From Victivallis lenta (lineage in GTDB: Bacteria; Verrucomicrobiota; Lentisphaeria; Victivallales; Victivallaceae), in NCBI RefSeq assembly GCF_009695545.1, contig NZ_VUNS01000015.1:1-64000 (forward strand): 64,000 nucleotides of DNA. Reading direction: 5' to 3'. A program made the position numbers and the translations under genes. How positions within the stretch are numbered: position 1 is the stretch's first letter; each line of letters opens with the position of its first letter. Positions 17,301-24,840 of the stretch are shown here, in pieces. Below the pieces are notes generated by a model. That model was not told where the DNA came from. It made no database searches and worked only from the letters and a program-made list of their open reading frames with translations.

Positions 17301-18073
17301 ATACGGTTTCGACCGTAAAGTACGACAGCGCCTTCATGATCCTCAATCCGTACTCGCTTTTCAACACCAACTGGGTCGGCTTCGGCGACACGGCGGACTA
17401 CCGCGCGCTCGAACTCCTGGATTCCGGCAGCTACAACTTCACTGTCTCGCAGCTGGCGGGAAAAGCAACCGGAAAATTCACACTCTGGAAGCTGCGCGAC
17501 GATGGAAAACTCAAGAAGATGTTCACCGTCAACGCCGGCTCGAAAAAACCGGCCGTCAAAAGCAATGTCCTGCTCGAAAGCGGCAGCTATGTCATCGCCT
17601 TCGAGTCGAAGAACTGGAAGTCCGGACACAATACGGACTACACCGTCATGCTCGACGGAACGGCCTTCGGGCAGGCGAACCGGCGCGAGGACAACGACTG
17701 GCAGCACGCGACCGCCGTAACCGAAGGCGAAGCCGTGCGCGAGGAATGGGTCGGTTTCAGCGATCTCAAGGATTATTTCCGCTTCGAGGTCGCCGCCGAT
17801 TCGGAGTGTTCGCTCCTGCTCTCCGGCGCGACCGGCAAAGATGCGAAGATCACCCTCTACCGCCGGAAAACCGACAAAAACGGGAACGAGAAAAATCCGG
17901 TCCGGATCGCCTCGCAGCGGACCGCCGACGGCCTCGCCGGAATCGATGAATTCCTGAGCGCCGGCATCTACTACTTTTCGGTCGAAGCACAGGGCGGCGC
18001 GAAAAAGAGCGGAACGAACTACGACATCGACCTGACGCTGAACCGGAGGGAACAAACAGGCATGCTCGCCTGA
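14354..18073 (+). CDS. large multidomain surface protein with IdeS-like cysteine-peptidase segment, 1239 aa
   Basis: Domains in order are as follows. Residues of about 1-220 hold AIDA-like G-G-rich strand repeats (GGSTVYDT--TGTLIIEDGG). Residues of about 337-430 form a fibronectin type III domain. A papain-like segment at about 470-690 has QLYCWAGTTANLLTW (Cys487), AHAITGWGYE (His604) and YYSDSDSD (Asp near 624), in the Cys-His-Asp order and style of the IdeS/Mac immunoglobulin proteases. From about 700 on there is a PPC-like domain and three related W-V-G blocks with lysine-rich linkers. There is no classical signal peptide or C-terminal anchor, so export is unexplained. It has a good promoter and binding site (AGGAG). 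Peptidase activity and target are inference. Confidence 0.75.
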   Translation: MNDGKETGDIQIVTGGSTVYDTFVTGTLIIEDGGRAYRSDVAGGGKLIIESGGVAAGFTVADSDSVSYDFHAEVDGRGENNVHIVSAPESAFNYEITVRQDVLDGCIAFQCKVADGAVQEIADGGEASYTLVREGGLQLVRGGARANVTTVEGQLELESGAVSNYAVVKRAGEMVARSGSIVNNVTVNAGGLLKLEDGAVLGGITWAGGRIEAAADVNAHTLVLGLVTSGEENDTISPDDIPLPLLNDLTFFRNTDLRVAVAFDEDAEDRQPEGEYKLAGNAAGFTGSITVTSGNYPDVFTTLSVGDSYSNTGLTLTLSVNAADELILTVGSCTEDTAPPDPVRAVSSMVYDSSSVMIRWEDGTDDIGVTRYELRYVREGASKEKTVKSAEPHCLLDNLAPGSYSYQVRAIDATGKTGEWSEERKFLVAPDSDDDAPEGPVLSTPLWGHDYLPELYTSPQPVQPNDVSGSYFADAEKLNELQDQLYCWAGTTANLLTWSGWAANSPLAFADEDETLEYFIDYWKNEGGQDRDAFSWFVNGTGDSGDIIVPAEGGNLFPTLDAGEYQFTVTADEAEGDFAVLLLSSFNAGYGVGLSIYSDAGMAHAITGWGYEVVGNDIYLYYSDSDSDYWDGSFDRREAPNRLSKTKFTFNRKDGRFYLEDYQVSDAYLGEFTAIRQFDKIFLGENETFDDARQLEFSDGQTVRAGNIDGREDDDYYVFSTQFTGEIDIRVAMNCPAEFLSGITVSLFDAAKNLIWQAAEAALEQVYSFIAAANLNYYLKVEGDAFTADNTALPLELNTYRVEVTENAEGELHRQAGTSDADDTWQQVAGSASFSTEIPGGRPEVPAGNLFSIPLSSAGGEETVETSNWVGKADRIDLRELRLEQAGSYDFAVSGVSEKLKLTVYRLKNGKLKKVKSVSVTAKTKEEKRGLFGLNLEAGECYVAVESSSRNGTFYDVSFEGEVFVNAERGDDTWALAAGDPDYTVSTVKYDSAFMILNPYSLFNTNWVGFGDTADYRALELLDSGSYNFTVSQLAGKATGKFTLWKLRDDGKLKKMFTVNAGSKKPAVKSNVLLESGSYVIAFESKNWKSGHNTDYTVMLDGTAFGQANRREDNDWQHATAVTEGEAVREEWVGFSDLKDYFRFEVAADSECSLLLSGATGKDAKITLYRRKTDKNGNEKNPVRIASQRTADGLAGIDEFLSAGIYYFSVEAQGGAKKSGTNYDIDLTLNRREQTGMLA

Positions 18074-18236
18074 TCCTCAGAGCGCCGCAAATCCGGCATG
18101 TCCGGAGAAGCGGCCGGAAATCCGGCCGGACCTGCAGCCTTGCAGGCCCGGCCGAAGAGCCGCCCGACCGGACTCGCGGCTGTTTCGGACCGGGCCGCAG
18201 AGAATCCAGAAATCCCCCCTGCCTTTTCATAACTCA

Positions 18237-18385
18237 TTATTTCGCGGCGACAAATTCTTCAATATGCCCCGCTGCAATCCAGTTCTCAAAAGCATGAATG
18301 CCTACGGCCGACCGGCTGCACACATCGTCGTAGACCGCAAACGTATCTCCTCATTCAGTTCCATCGTCCGTTCCGGCTTGAACAT
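18237..18385 (-). pseudogene. small frameshifted gene remnant
   Basis: Read leftward from the ATG at 18385 the frame begins MFKPERTMELNEE. A protein-like continuation, TFAVYDDVCSRSAVGIHAFE and then NWIAAGHIEEFVAAK, follows in a different frame and stops at 18239-18237. The 149-bp length implies one missing base around 18345. I do not recognise the family. It may be chance, but the second half has strong protein-like character. The rest of 18074-18431 contains only GC-rich hairpins such as GGCCGGAAATCCGGCC at 18112. Confidence 0.3.
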
Positions 18386-18431
18386 GGAAGAGGCATCCCT
18401 TTTCTTTCCGCCGTAACCGGAATATAAAATC

Positions 18432-18462
18432 GGCCTCGGCGGTTTATTCAACCGCCGAGGCC
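18432..18462 (-). terminator. strong intrinsic terminator of the CmpX-like gene
   Basis: A 13-bp perfect stem, GGCCTCGGCGGTT / AACCGCCGAGGCC, with a 5-nt loop, lies 18 bp beyond the stop codon at 18480. On the minus strand it is followed by GATTTTATATT. Confidence 0.8.
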
Positions 18463-18479
18463 GCCGTCCGCAGACCGGA

Positions 18480-20024
18480 TTATTTCTTCGTGAGCTTCTT
18501 ATCCCACTCTTCCAGCTTCTTGGCCGCGAACTCCCGGCCGCCGAGACCGAAAGCGAGCGCCGCCGCAACGCAGATCGCGCCGAGCAGCAGCGCGAACGCG
18601 ATTTCAACGATCCGGCCGTTCAGGTTCAGGGTCGAAAGCGCGATCGCGCCGGTGAAGATCAGCACCGCCACCCGGACCGCCGTAGCGAGAAATTCGGAGC
18701 TCTCCCCCTTCCCCTTCAGCGCATTCGCCGCAAGGTTCGCAAGGAAAATGCCGACCATCATGACCACGATGCCGACGATGATGTTCCCGCCGAAAACCAG
18801 GAAGGCCGCGAGCAGTGCCGCAAGCTCCGTAAAGCCGAGCAGTTCACAACCCGACATCGCCGCGAACAGCATGATCGCCGCAAACGTCAGCTTGCCGACC
18901 ACGGCGGACGGTTTGACCGCCTTGTCGCTCTTCGGCGCGAAACCGAGTGCCGCAACCAGCCGGTCGAAGCCGAAGCCCTCGAACAGCTGCGCGACGATCC
19001 CGGCCGCCACGCCGCCGACGATGAAGGCGGCCAGAATCAGCACACCCGCGCCGATCACATTGCCGGTCGCATTCAGGATCATGTCGAAAAAGCGGGAGAC
19101 CGAATTGGTCAGCGCCTCGATCTGCAGCGCGTTCAGCGCCGAAATCACAACCGGAATCGCCACCAGCACATAGGCGACCAGCCCGGCCAGATACGAGATG
19201 CCCTTCTCGCCGAAGATGTTCCTGCCGCCGGTCTTTCTGCCGAGCTCGTCGAGCCGGGAGAGGAAAAGCAGCCCGGCGACCGCCTTGCGGATGATTCCGG
19301 CGATGAACAGCCCGACCACGAGAATCGCAGCCGCAGCAATCAGGTTCGGCACGAAGTCGAGCAGTTTGTTGAGCATGTTCTCAAGCGGCGTCGTGATTCC
19401 GCTGATGTTGAGCGCACGCAAAATGGCCGGGACGAAGAAGAGAAACACGACCCAGTAGATCACGCTGCCGGCGAGCTCGCTGTACGTCTTTGCGGGCTTC
19501 TTCTGCGGCGCGGCGGCTTCCGCCTCGGCTTCCGCGGGCTTCGCCGCCTTGAATTTCTCATCGATTCTGAGCGCCGTCATGGCGGAGACCGAGAGATATT
19601 CGAGCACGGTGGCCGCAATCCAGGCGATGAAAACCAGCAGCCCGGCCGCGATCAGGTTCGCCCCGTAGCCGACGATGCGGTTTACGAATTCACGAACCGG
19701 CGCGGCCGCATCCGAAAGATTCAGCGACGTCAGGCAGGCCAGCACGGTCAGCAGTAAAATGGTGTAGAAAACGATCCGGGTCACGACCTTTTCGATCTTC
19801 AGCGCGGAGGCGGACGCCTTCCCGCCCGGAAAGCTCTGCTCCAGGCGCCGGTCGAGCCCGAAGCGCTGCAGCGCCTTCCCGGCCAGATTCGCCAGCAGCC
19901 ATGCGACCAGCCAGCCGACGATCAGGACCAGAAGCGCCCAGACCAGCCGCAGGATATTGATGTCCACCAGCATCTGCCAGATATTCTGCCAGAACTCTGC
20001 AAACGATTGAGGGTTACCGTCCAT
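18480..20024 (-). CDS. CmpX-like / TM-helix-repeat mechanosensitive channel-type membrane protein, 514 aa
   Basis: Several repeats of a conserved transmembrane-helix unit are visible: VLIVGWLVAWLLANLAGKAL near 38, VPNLIAAAAILVVGLFIAGI near 235, and further copies near 330 and 430. Each is followed by an amphipathic G-F-D-R-L stretch. This matches the family (Pfam TM_helix, e.g. Pseudomonas CmpX) related to small mechanosensitive channels, although the MscS beta domain is absent. It has an AAGGAG site before the ATG and a strong terminator after it, so it is a single-gene unit. The likely role is in the inner-membrane osmotic or envelope stress response. Confidence 0.75.
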   Translation of the reverse strand: MDGNPQSFAEFWQNIWQMLVDINILRLVWALLVLIVGWLVAWLLANLAGKALQRFGLDRRLEQSFPGGKASASALKIEKVVTRIVFYTILLLTVLACLTSLNLSDAAAPVREFVNRIVGYGANLIAAGLLVFIAWIAATVLEYLSVSAMTALRIDEKFKAAKPAEAEAEAAAPQKKPAKTYSELAGSVIYWVVFLFFVPAILRALNISGITTPLENMLNKLLDFVPNLIAAAAILVVGLFIAGIIRKAVAGLLFLSRLDELGRKTGGRNIFGEKGISYLAGLVAYVLVAIPVVISALNALQIEALTNSVSRFFDMILNATGNVIGAGVLILAAFIVGGVAAGIVAQLFEGFGFDRLVAALGFAPKSDKAVKPSAVVGKLTFAAIMLFAAMSGCELLGFTELAALLAAFLVFGGNIIVGIVVMMVGIFLANLAANALKGKGESSEFLATAVRVAVLIFTGAIALSTLNLNGRIVEIAFALLLGAICVAAALAFGLGGREFAAKKLEEWDKKLTKK

Positions 20025-20170
20025 ACCACACTCCTTTTGTTTGAATTACTGGAAACGCATGCGGAATTTCTCTGTTTCTCTCTTTTTTACCGTAGCACAG
20101 GGAAGGTGTTTTTCAAGTGAATGCGTTAAGAAAACATCCCGAAAATAACAAAAAAGTGCCGAAAAAAACT

Positions 20171-21037
20171 CTACAATTCGGCAGGCAGAATTCCCGGTCC
20201 GGAAGCATCGAGCCGCCCGGAGGCGAGCGCATTTTTCAATTCGAGGATCAGTGCCTCGCGCCCGGCCGGGAAACGCGCTTCAAGCGGCAGCGGATTCGAA
20301 TTGTGGTTCGCCCGGAACACCGTCCTTTCGAGCGACAGCCCTTCGACCATCGCCAGCAGTTCGGCCGCCGTCTCCCGTTCCGACAGCAGCTCGAATTCCG
20401 GATACGGACTCCCGAGCACCGGTACAAACCGCAACGCCGAAAGCAGCCGCGGCTGCATGGCGTTCAACGCCTCCGCCGTCCGTGCCGCATGTTCCGCGCC
20501 GTACCGCCGCCCGCCGAGTCCGAGCAGGACCATGACCGAGGCGCGGAGTCCGCACAACTGCACCCGGCGGACCGATTCGACCATCTCCGCTACCCGTTCG
20601 GTCTTGCCGACCCGGTCAAGCAGCTGCTGCATGCCGGTTTCGAGCCCGACATAAAGGGTGTGGAGCTTCAGGCCCCGCAGCGCTTCGAGCTCGGACTCCC
20701 GGTAACGTGCGATCGAGCTGCCGTTCGCATAACTGCTTACGCGCGAGAGAAACGGGAACGCCGCCCCGAGCTCCGCAAGAATCCGGTGAACACGGTCGAA
20801 CCCGATCGCCATGACATCGCCGTCGGCCAGAAAAATCCGGCGGACGCGGGGATACGCCACCCCGGCCCGGCGAATTTCAGCCGCCAGTTCCTCTTCCGTC
20901 CGCAGGCGATACGGCACGCCCTTGTACATGCCGCAGAAGCGGCAGCCGTTGTGCGGGCAGCCATATGCAACCTGAAAGATCAGGCTCCCCGCCTCGGCGG
21001 GCGGACGGAACAGCGGCTCCACATAGTGCGGCGTCAT
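20171..21037 (-). CDS. radical-SAM protein, 288 aa
   Basis: The cluster motif is CPHNGCRFCGMY (C-x4-C-x2-C), close to the start. IFLADGDVMAIG and YVGLETGMQQLLDRVGK are typical of the HemN/Elp3-like radical-SAM core. No auxiliary cluster domain is visible. The spacing in the cysteine motif differs from the common C-x3-C-x2-C but occurs in uncharacterised radical-SAM proteins of anaerobes. Its ATG overlaps the stop of the TerB/DnaJ gene (ATGA), so the two are translationally coupled. The reaction is unknown. Confidence 0.8.
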   Translation of the reverse strand: MTPHYVEPLFRPPAEAGSLIFQVAYGCPHNGCRFCGMYKGVPYRLRTEEELAAEIRRAGVAYPRVRRIFLADGDVMAIGFDRVHRILAELGAAFPFLSRVSSYANGSSIARYRESELEALRGLKLHTLYVGLETGMQQLLDRVGKTERVAEMVESVRRVQLCGLRASVMVLLGLGGRRYGAEHAARTAEALNAMQPRLLSALRFVPVLGSPYPEFELLSERETAAELLAMVEGLSLERTVFRANHNSNPLPLEARFPAGREALILELKNALASGRLDASGPGILPAEL

Positions 21038-21777
21038 TTGAAGCCGCGCGCCTTCCGGAGTTCGTCATAAGCGCGGTTGATCCGCTGCATCTCGTTCTTG
21101 GCGAACTCGATGAATTCGGGCGGAAGTCCTTTGGCCTGAATCTTGTCGGGGTGGAAATCCGCACACTTTTTCCGCCATGCGCTCTTGAGCTCCTGATCCG
21201 TTGCCGAAGCGGTGCAGCCGAGCACCTCGTAATAGGCGGTCAGGCTGCCGCCGGAAGCGGCGGCGCCGCTCCTGCCGAAAAACGCCTCGGTGTAGCCGGT
21301 GAAGCCGAAGCGGGTTTCGGCATAGCGCAGCATCTCCTTCTCCGCCGCATCGAGATTCCCGTCGGCCATCGCCAGCTCGCAGAGAACGCCGAGAAACTGC
21401 TGGAGCAAAGAACGATCCGCCGCGGCCTCGGCCATGCGGTCCACGTAGTAGCGGTAAGAGACCGAATTGCTCCGCGCCGACTCGAAAATCCTGCGGACCG
21501 CATCCCGCTCGGTCGGCGCGAAATGCGTATCGATGAAGCGGCGGATATACTCGTCTTCTTCGGGGCTGACGACGCCGTCCGCCTTCGCGAACTTCGCCAG
21601 ACACGAGAACATCGACACGACGAAGACCGCCTGCTTCCGGTCACTATCGCTGACCGCGGCACCGGCAGCCGTTTCCTTCGTCACCAGGTGACCGATCACC
21701 GCGCCGAGCACAGCGCCGGCCGGTCCTCCGAACATGCCGCCGATCGCGCCGCCGGTCAAAGCCCCCATCCAGCTCAT
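21034..21777 (-). CDS. TerB-like / DnaJ-domain protein (DjlA-type), 247 aa
   Basis: The N-terminus MSWMGALTGGAIGGMFGGPA is glycine-rich and hydrophobic, a possible membrane-associating segment. Residues of about 40-150 form a TerB-type helical domain (KADGVVSPEE--YIRRF; MADGNLDAAEKEML). The C-terminus is a J domain (YYEVLGCTASATDQELKSAW, then the HPD triad in DFHPDK). DjlA has the same order. It is probably a co-chaperone that recruits DnaK to a membrane or stress complex. The ATG at 21777 has AAGGAA upstream and the downstream frame is coupled by ATGA. Confidence 0.85.
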   Translation of the reverse strand: MSWMGALTGGAIGGMFGGPAGAVLGAVIGHLVTKETAAGAAVSDSDRKQAVFVVSMFSCLAKFAKADGVVSPEEDEYIRRFIDTHFAPTERDAVRRIFESARSNSVSYRYYVDRMAEAAADRSLLQQFLGVLCELAMADGNLDAAEKEMLRYAETRFGFTGYTEAFFGRSGAAASGGSLTAYYEVLGCTASATDQELKSAWRKKCADFHPDKIQAKGLPPEFIEFAKNEMQRINRAYDELRKARGFK

Positions 21778-22043
21778 ATCGTCAAATTCCTTTCCTTCGA
21801 ACATTTGCAATGCCGGTAATATAAATGCGCGGAACCGATTATGCAACCGCCGGAAGAATGAAACCGGCATTCCGAAGTCCGGAATTTCAGAACGAAATCT
21901 CAAATTCAGACCGATTTGCAGAAAGAAAGAAGAAAAACAGCCTGTTTTCACATTGCCGAAGCCCTGTTTTCTGCTATAATTAAATTCAGAAACCGACTTC
22001 ACGAACCGAGAATCAACAGAGAAATCATATCAATGACGCCATT

Positions 22044-22376
22044 TTATCTGAATATCCTTCTTCTTCCGCTCAACCATGCCCGGAATTTTTGAAAGTTCCA
22101 ATTCTCTTCTATCTGTCTTTTATGTAAATGTCCGCACAGTATTTCATGAATGAAAATTTGTTTTTTTATAAAAATATCCATGTAATAATTTTGCAATGCA
22201 ATGGTATTATTTTCTTCAAAATAGAACTCATAGGAAAATGCATCATTATACGGATAGTCGCCCCCCCCATATATCCCAAGCCTGCACTCTCCCATGCAGA
22301 ACGACTTCCCCTTCAGGATTCCATATAGAGAATCTATCAGGCCAGTCCAATGCAGCGTCCTCCATAGGATTTTCAT
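22044..22376 (-). CDS. hypothetical protein, 110 aa, AT-rich
   Basis: This low-GC gene lies downstream of the deoxyribosyltransferase-like gene on the same strand. The product (MKILWRTLHWTGLIDSLYG..., then an aromatic-rich FSYEFYFEENNTIALQNYYM) has no motif I recognise. The ATG at 22376 has AAAGGA upstream; a longer frame from 22436 lacks a site. Composition differs sharply from the GC-rich flanks, so it belongs with its neighbour to an acquired patch. It may be real or a degraded reading frame. Confidence 0.4.
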   Translation of the reverse strand: MKILWRTLHWTGLIDSLYGILKGKSFCMGECRLGIYGGGDYPYNDAFSYEFYFEENNTIALQNYYMDIFIKKQIFIHEILCGHLHKRQIEENWNFQKFRAWLSGRRRIFR

Positions 22377-22443
22377 CAATTTTCCTTTGATGAAACGATA
22401 ACGTCCGGAAAATTGCGCACATTTTCCGGATGTCATCCGCTAT

Positions 22444-23085
22444 CTAGGCGAGCAAATGGAGTTCCGCCTTTTCTTTGACGATCTGCGCAATCCGTTCCCG
22501 GGTCAACAGCTTGTCCAGCTCGTTTCCACAGGCACGAACCACCCAGGAGTAGACCTCTCCGGCTTTCTCCTGATCACCGTGAAACAACGACGGCATGGCA
22601 CGCACGCGATCCAATCCAGAGATGACTTGAGAGGCTATCTCGTCCAGATAAGCGTTCAAACCATCTGAACCTGTCCCGCATTGATGATAAAGATTCATCG
22701 CATGGATCCGCACCGTCAGCGACCGGGGATAATCCGAACACATCAAATTCCACGGATCACCGCAGACGGACTGATCTCCGGCATTCCGGAAATCAGTCCG
22801 CAACAGGACGCATGGAATATCCAGCATTTTGGCGATCATGAACTCCACCACGGTTCCGGAATCGAGATCCGTCCCGTCAAAATTGAAAAGAGCCAGGTGG
22901 CAGCTCATGACCAGTTCCAGATCGCCGTTCCGGATACTGGTGTTGCGAAGCTGATTTCCTTCGGCATTCTGCGGCAGAACCGTCCGGTAAAAGCCTCGGG
23001 AGACTTTCCGGATGGCGTCGCTCAGCAGCAGATTGCCGGAAAGATGTTTAAAGTCGAAAAGGTCCCCCGCATGATAAATATTCAT
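22444..23085 (-). CDS. nucleoside 2-deoxyribosyltransferase-like protein, 213 aa
   Basis: The opening MNIYHAGDLFDFKHLSGNLLL followed by LPQNAE, SCHLALFNFDGTDLDSGTVVEF and AKMLDIPCVLLRTD fits the nucleoside 2-deoxyribosyltransferase fold. The D-G-x-x-x-D-x-G-T-x-x-E motif holds the catalytic Glu and substrate-binding Asp. Family members swap bases between deoxynucleosides or act on related nucleotides, and some serve phage or defence functions. The ATG has GAGGATTA upstream. It sits in an AT-rich patch next to a broken tRNA, suggesting transfer. Confidence 0.75.
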   Translation of the reverse strand: MNIYHAGDLFDFKHLSGNLLLSDAIRKVSRGFYRTVLPQNAEGNQLRNTSIRNGDLELVMSCHLALFNFDGTDLDSGTVVEFMIAKMLDIPCVLLRTDFRNAGDQSVCGDPWNLMCSDYPRSLTVRIHAMNLYHQCGTGSDGLNAYLDEIASQVISGLDRVRAMPSLFHGDQEKAGEVYSWVVRACGNELDKLLTRERIAQIVKEKAELHLLA

Positions 23086-23318
23086 TTAATCCTCACTGAA
23101 ATCAGAAGATTCCAATTTCAACACGACACTGTTTTCCTTAACCGCTCTTACCGTATTGTCATCAAAAGGCGTAGATGATGACGCTTCAATGTCGAGCTTG
23201 ATTGTAACCTTGACTCCCGGCTTCGCAGCGAGCTCAAACAACATCCCTGTAATTTATTTGATTCGCCATAACATTTCAAGGTTATTTTGCACAAATTTTA
23301 CACAAACTTGTGACTTGG

Positions 23319-23364
23319 CCATTTTTTCAGTTGCTTTTTCGGCATTTCTGAGCTGAAAAAATGG
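23319..23364. repeat. 12-bp inverted repeat at 3' end of the tRNA fragment
   Basis: CCATTTTTTCAG (23319-23330) and CTGAAAAAATGG (23353-23364) are perfect reverse complements with a 22-nt loop. The right arm includes the tRNA CCA complement. It may be the terminator of the former tRNA gene or part of a recombination site. Confidence 0.5.
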
Positions 23365-23411
23365 TAGCGGGGAATGGAATCGAACCATTGACCTTCAGGT
23401 TATGATCCTGA
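23362..23411 (-). pseudogene. 3' half of a CAU-anticodon tRNA (Met/Ile2-type)
   Basis: The minus strand reads from the anticodon stem TCAGG, loop ATCATAA (anticodon CAT) and CCTGA, through variable AGGTC, T arm AATGG-TTCGATT-CCATT and acceptor CCCCGCT, to discriminator A and CCA. The expected 5' half, with an AGCGGGG acceptor strand, is absent: upstream bases are unrelated. A 3'-half tRNA is what tRNA-targeted integration leaves behind, or the 5' half was deleted. The flanking 22.0-23.4 kb is AT-rich. Confidence 0.8.
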
Positions 23412-23514
23412 CATCGCTCTCTCTTCCCATATTTCGAAAGCGGAGAAAACCAGCCTCATGGATATTCCGGCCTCCCCATGCGGCAGCTGCAGAAATGCAG
23501 CGGCACTTCGAGGG

Positions 23515-24840
23515 TCACGCTTGATTTCCGCTATGGTTCTCTTTTTCGCGGCGCAGCCGCTCCCAGTAGGCGAGGCGTTTGCGGATCTCCCGCTCGAAGC
23601 CGCGCTCGGGCGGATCGTAGAACTTCCGGCGGTCCATTTTCTCCGGGAAATAGTTCTGCCCGGAGAAGCCGTCCGCGGTGTCGTGGTCGTAGACATACCC
23701 TTTTCCGTAACCGGCCTCTTCCATGAGCTTCGTCGGCGCATTCAGGATGTGCGGCGGCGGCATCAGCGAACCGTGGGCTTTCGCGGCTTCCCGCGCCTTT
23801 CCCCAGGCCGCGTAGGCGCTGTTCGACTTCGGCGCGCTGCCGAGGTAGATGACCAGCTCCGCAATGGCGAGATCGCCCTCCGGAGACCCGAGCCGCTCGT
23901 AGGCGTCCCACGCGGCAAGCGCCATCGGCAGCGCCTGCGGATCGGCCAGGCTCACGTCCTCCATCGCAAAACGGGTCAGCCGCCGCAGCAGGTAGAGCGG
24001 GTCCTCGCCTCCCTCGAGCATCCGCGCCGCCCAGTAGAGCGCCGCATCGGTATCCGAACCGCGCAGACTCTTGTGAACCGCACTGATCAGGTTGTAGTGC
24101 CCCTCGCGGTCCTTGTCGTAGACCGGGGCGCGCTGCTGGACCAGCTTCAGCAGCGAAGCCGCGTCGAGCGTCACTCCGGCCGGAGTGAGGTCGTAAACGC
24201 TCTCCAGCAGGTTGATCAGGTACCTGCCGTCGCCGTCGGCGAGCTCGATCAGGCCGGCCCGCGCCTCGGGCGTGACCGGCAGCGGGCGGCCGAGCAGCGT
24301 CTCCGCCCTCGTGACGATCCTGCCGAGCGCCTCCGCATCGAGCGCATTCAAAATGAATACCTTGCAGCGCGACAGAAGCGCGCTGTTGAGCTCGAACGAA
24401 GGATTCTCCGTCGTCGCGCCGACCAGTACGACCGTGCCGTTCTCGACATACGGCAGGAACCCGTCCTGCTGGGCGCGGTTGAAACGGTGGATCTCATCGA
24501 TGAAAAGCAGCGTGCCCTCGCCGTAAACGCGCCTCTTCTTCGCTTCGTCGAACGCCTTGCGAAGATCCGCGATGCCGGAAAAGACAGCCGAGAGCGCGAC
24601 GAAATGGAGCTGCGTCTTCGTCGCCATGATCCGGGCCAGCGTGGTTTTGCCGCACCCCGGCGGCCCCCAGAGGATGAAGCTGGCCAGCCGCCCCGAGTCG
24701 ATCATGCGCCGCAGCGGGGCGCCCTCGCCGAGCAGATGATCCTGCCCGACGATCTCGTCGAGGGAGTGCGGACGCATGCGGTCGGCCAGCGGCCGCGAAA
24801 CGTTCGCCGCGAAAAGGCTGTCGTCGTCCATGCCGTTCAT
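23515..24840 (-). CDS. rarA: replication-associated recombination protein A (MgsA family), 441 aa
   Basis: AAA+ ATPase with Walker A ILWGPPGCGKTTLAR, Walker B LLFIDEIHRFNRAQQDGFLP and sensor 1 LVGATTENPSFELN. It has the N-terminal RPLADRMRPHSLDEIVGQDHLLG signature and a C-terminal tetramerisation region (YGKGYVYDHD---FSGQNYFPE). Length matches the family. It acts at stalled replication forks. The ATG at 24840 overlaps the EamA stop (ATGA), with AGGTGG upstream, so it is translationally coupled to that transporter. Confidence 0.93.
   Translation of the reverse strand: MNGMDDDSLFAANVSRPLADRMRPHSLDEIVGQDHLLGEGAPLRRMIDSGRLASFILWGPPGCGKTTLARIMATKTQLHFVALSAVFSGIADLRKAFDEAKKRRVYGEGTLLFIDEIHRFNRAQQDGFLPYVENGTVVLVGATTENPSFELNSALLSRCKVFILNALDAEALGRIVTRAETLLGRPLPVTPEARAGLIELADGDGRYLINLLESVYDLTPAGVTLDAASLLKLVQQRAPVYDKDREGHYNLISAVHKSLRGSDTDAALYWAARMLEGGEDPLYLLRRLTRFAMEDVSLADPQALPMALAAWDAYERLGSPEGDLAIAELVIYLGSAPKSNSAYAAWGKAREAAKAHGSLMPPPHILNAPTKLMEEAGYGKGYVYDHDTADGFSGQNYFPEKMDRRKFYDPPERGFEREIRKRLAYWERLRREKENHSGNQA

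Noticed and set aside
23362-23440. Intron-containing tRNA with CAU anticodon
   Set aside because: Group I introns sit in the anticodon loop, but here similarity ends at the anticodon stem and no 5' half follows upstream.
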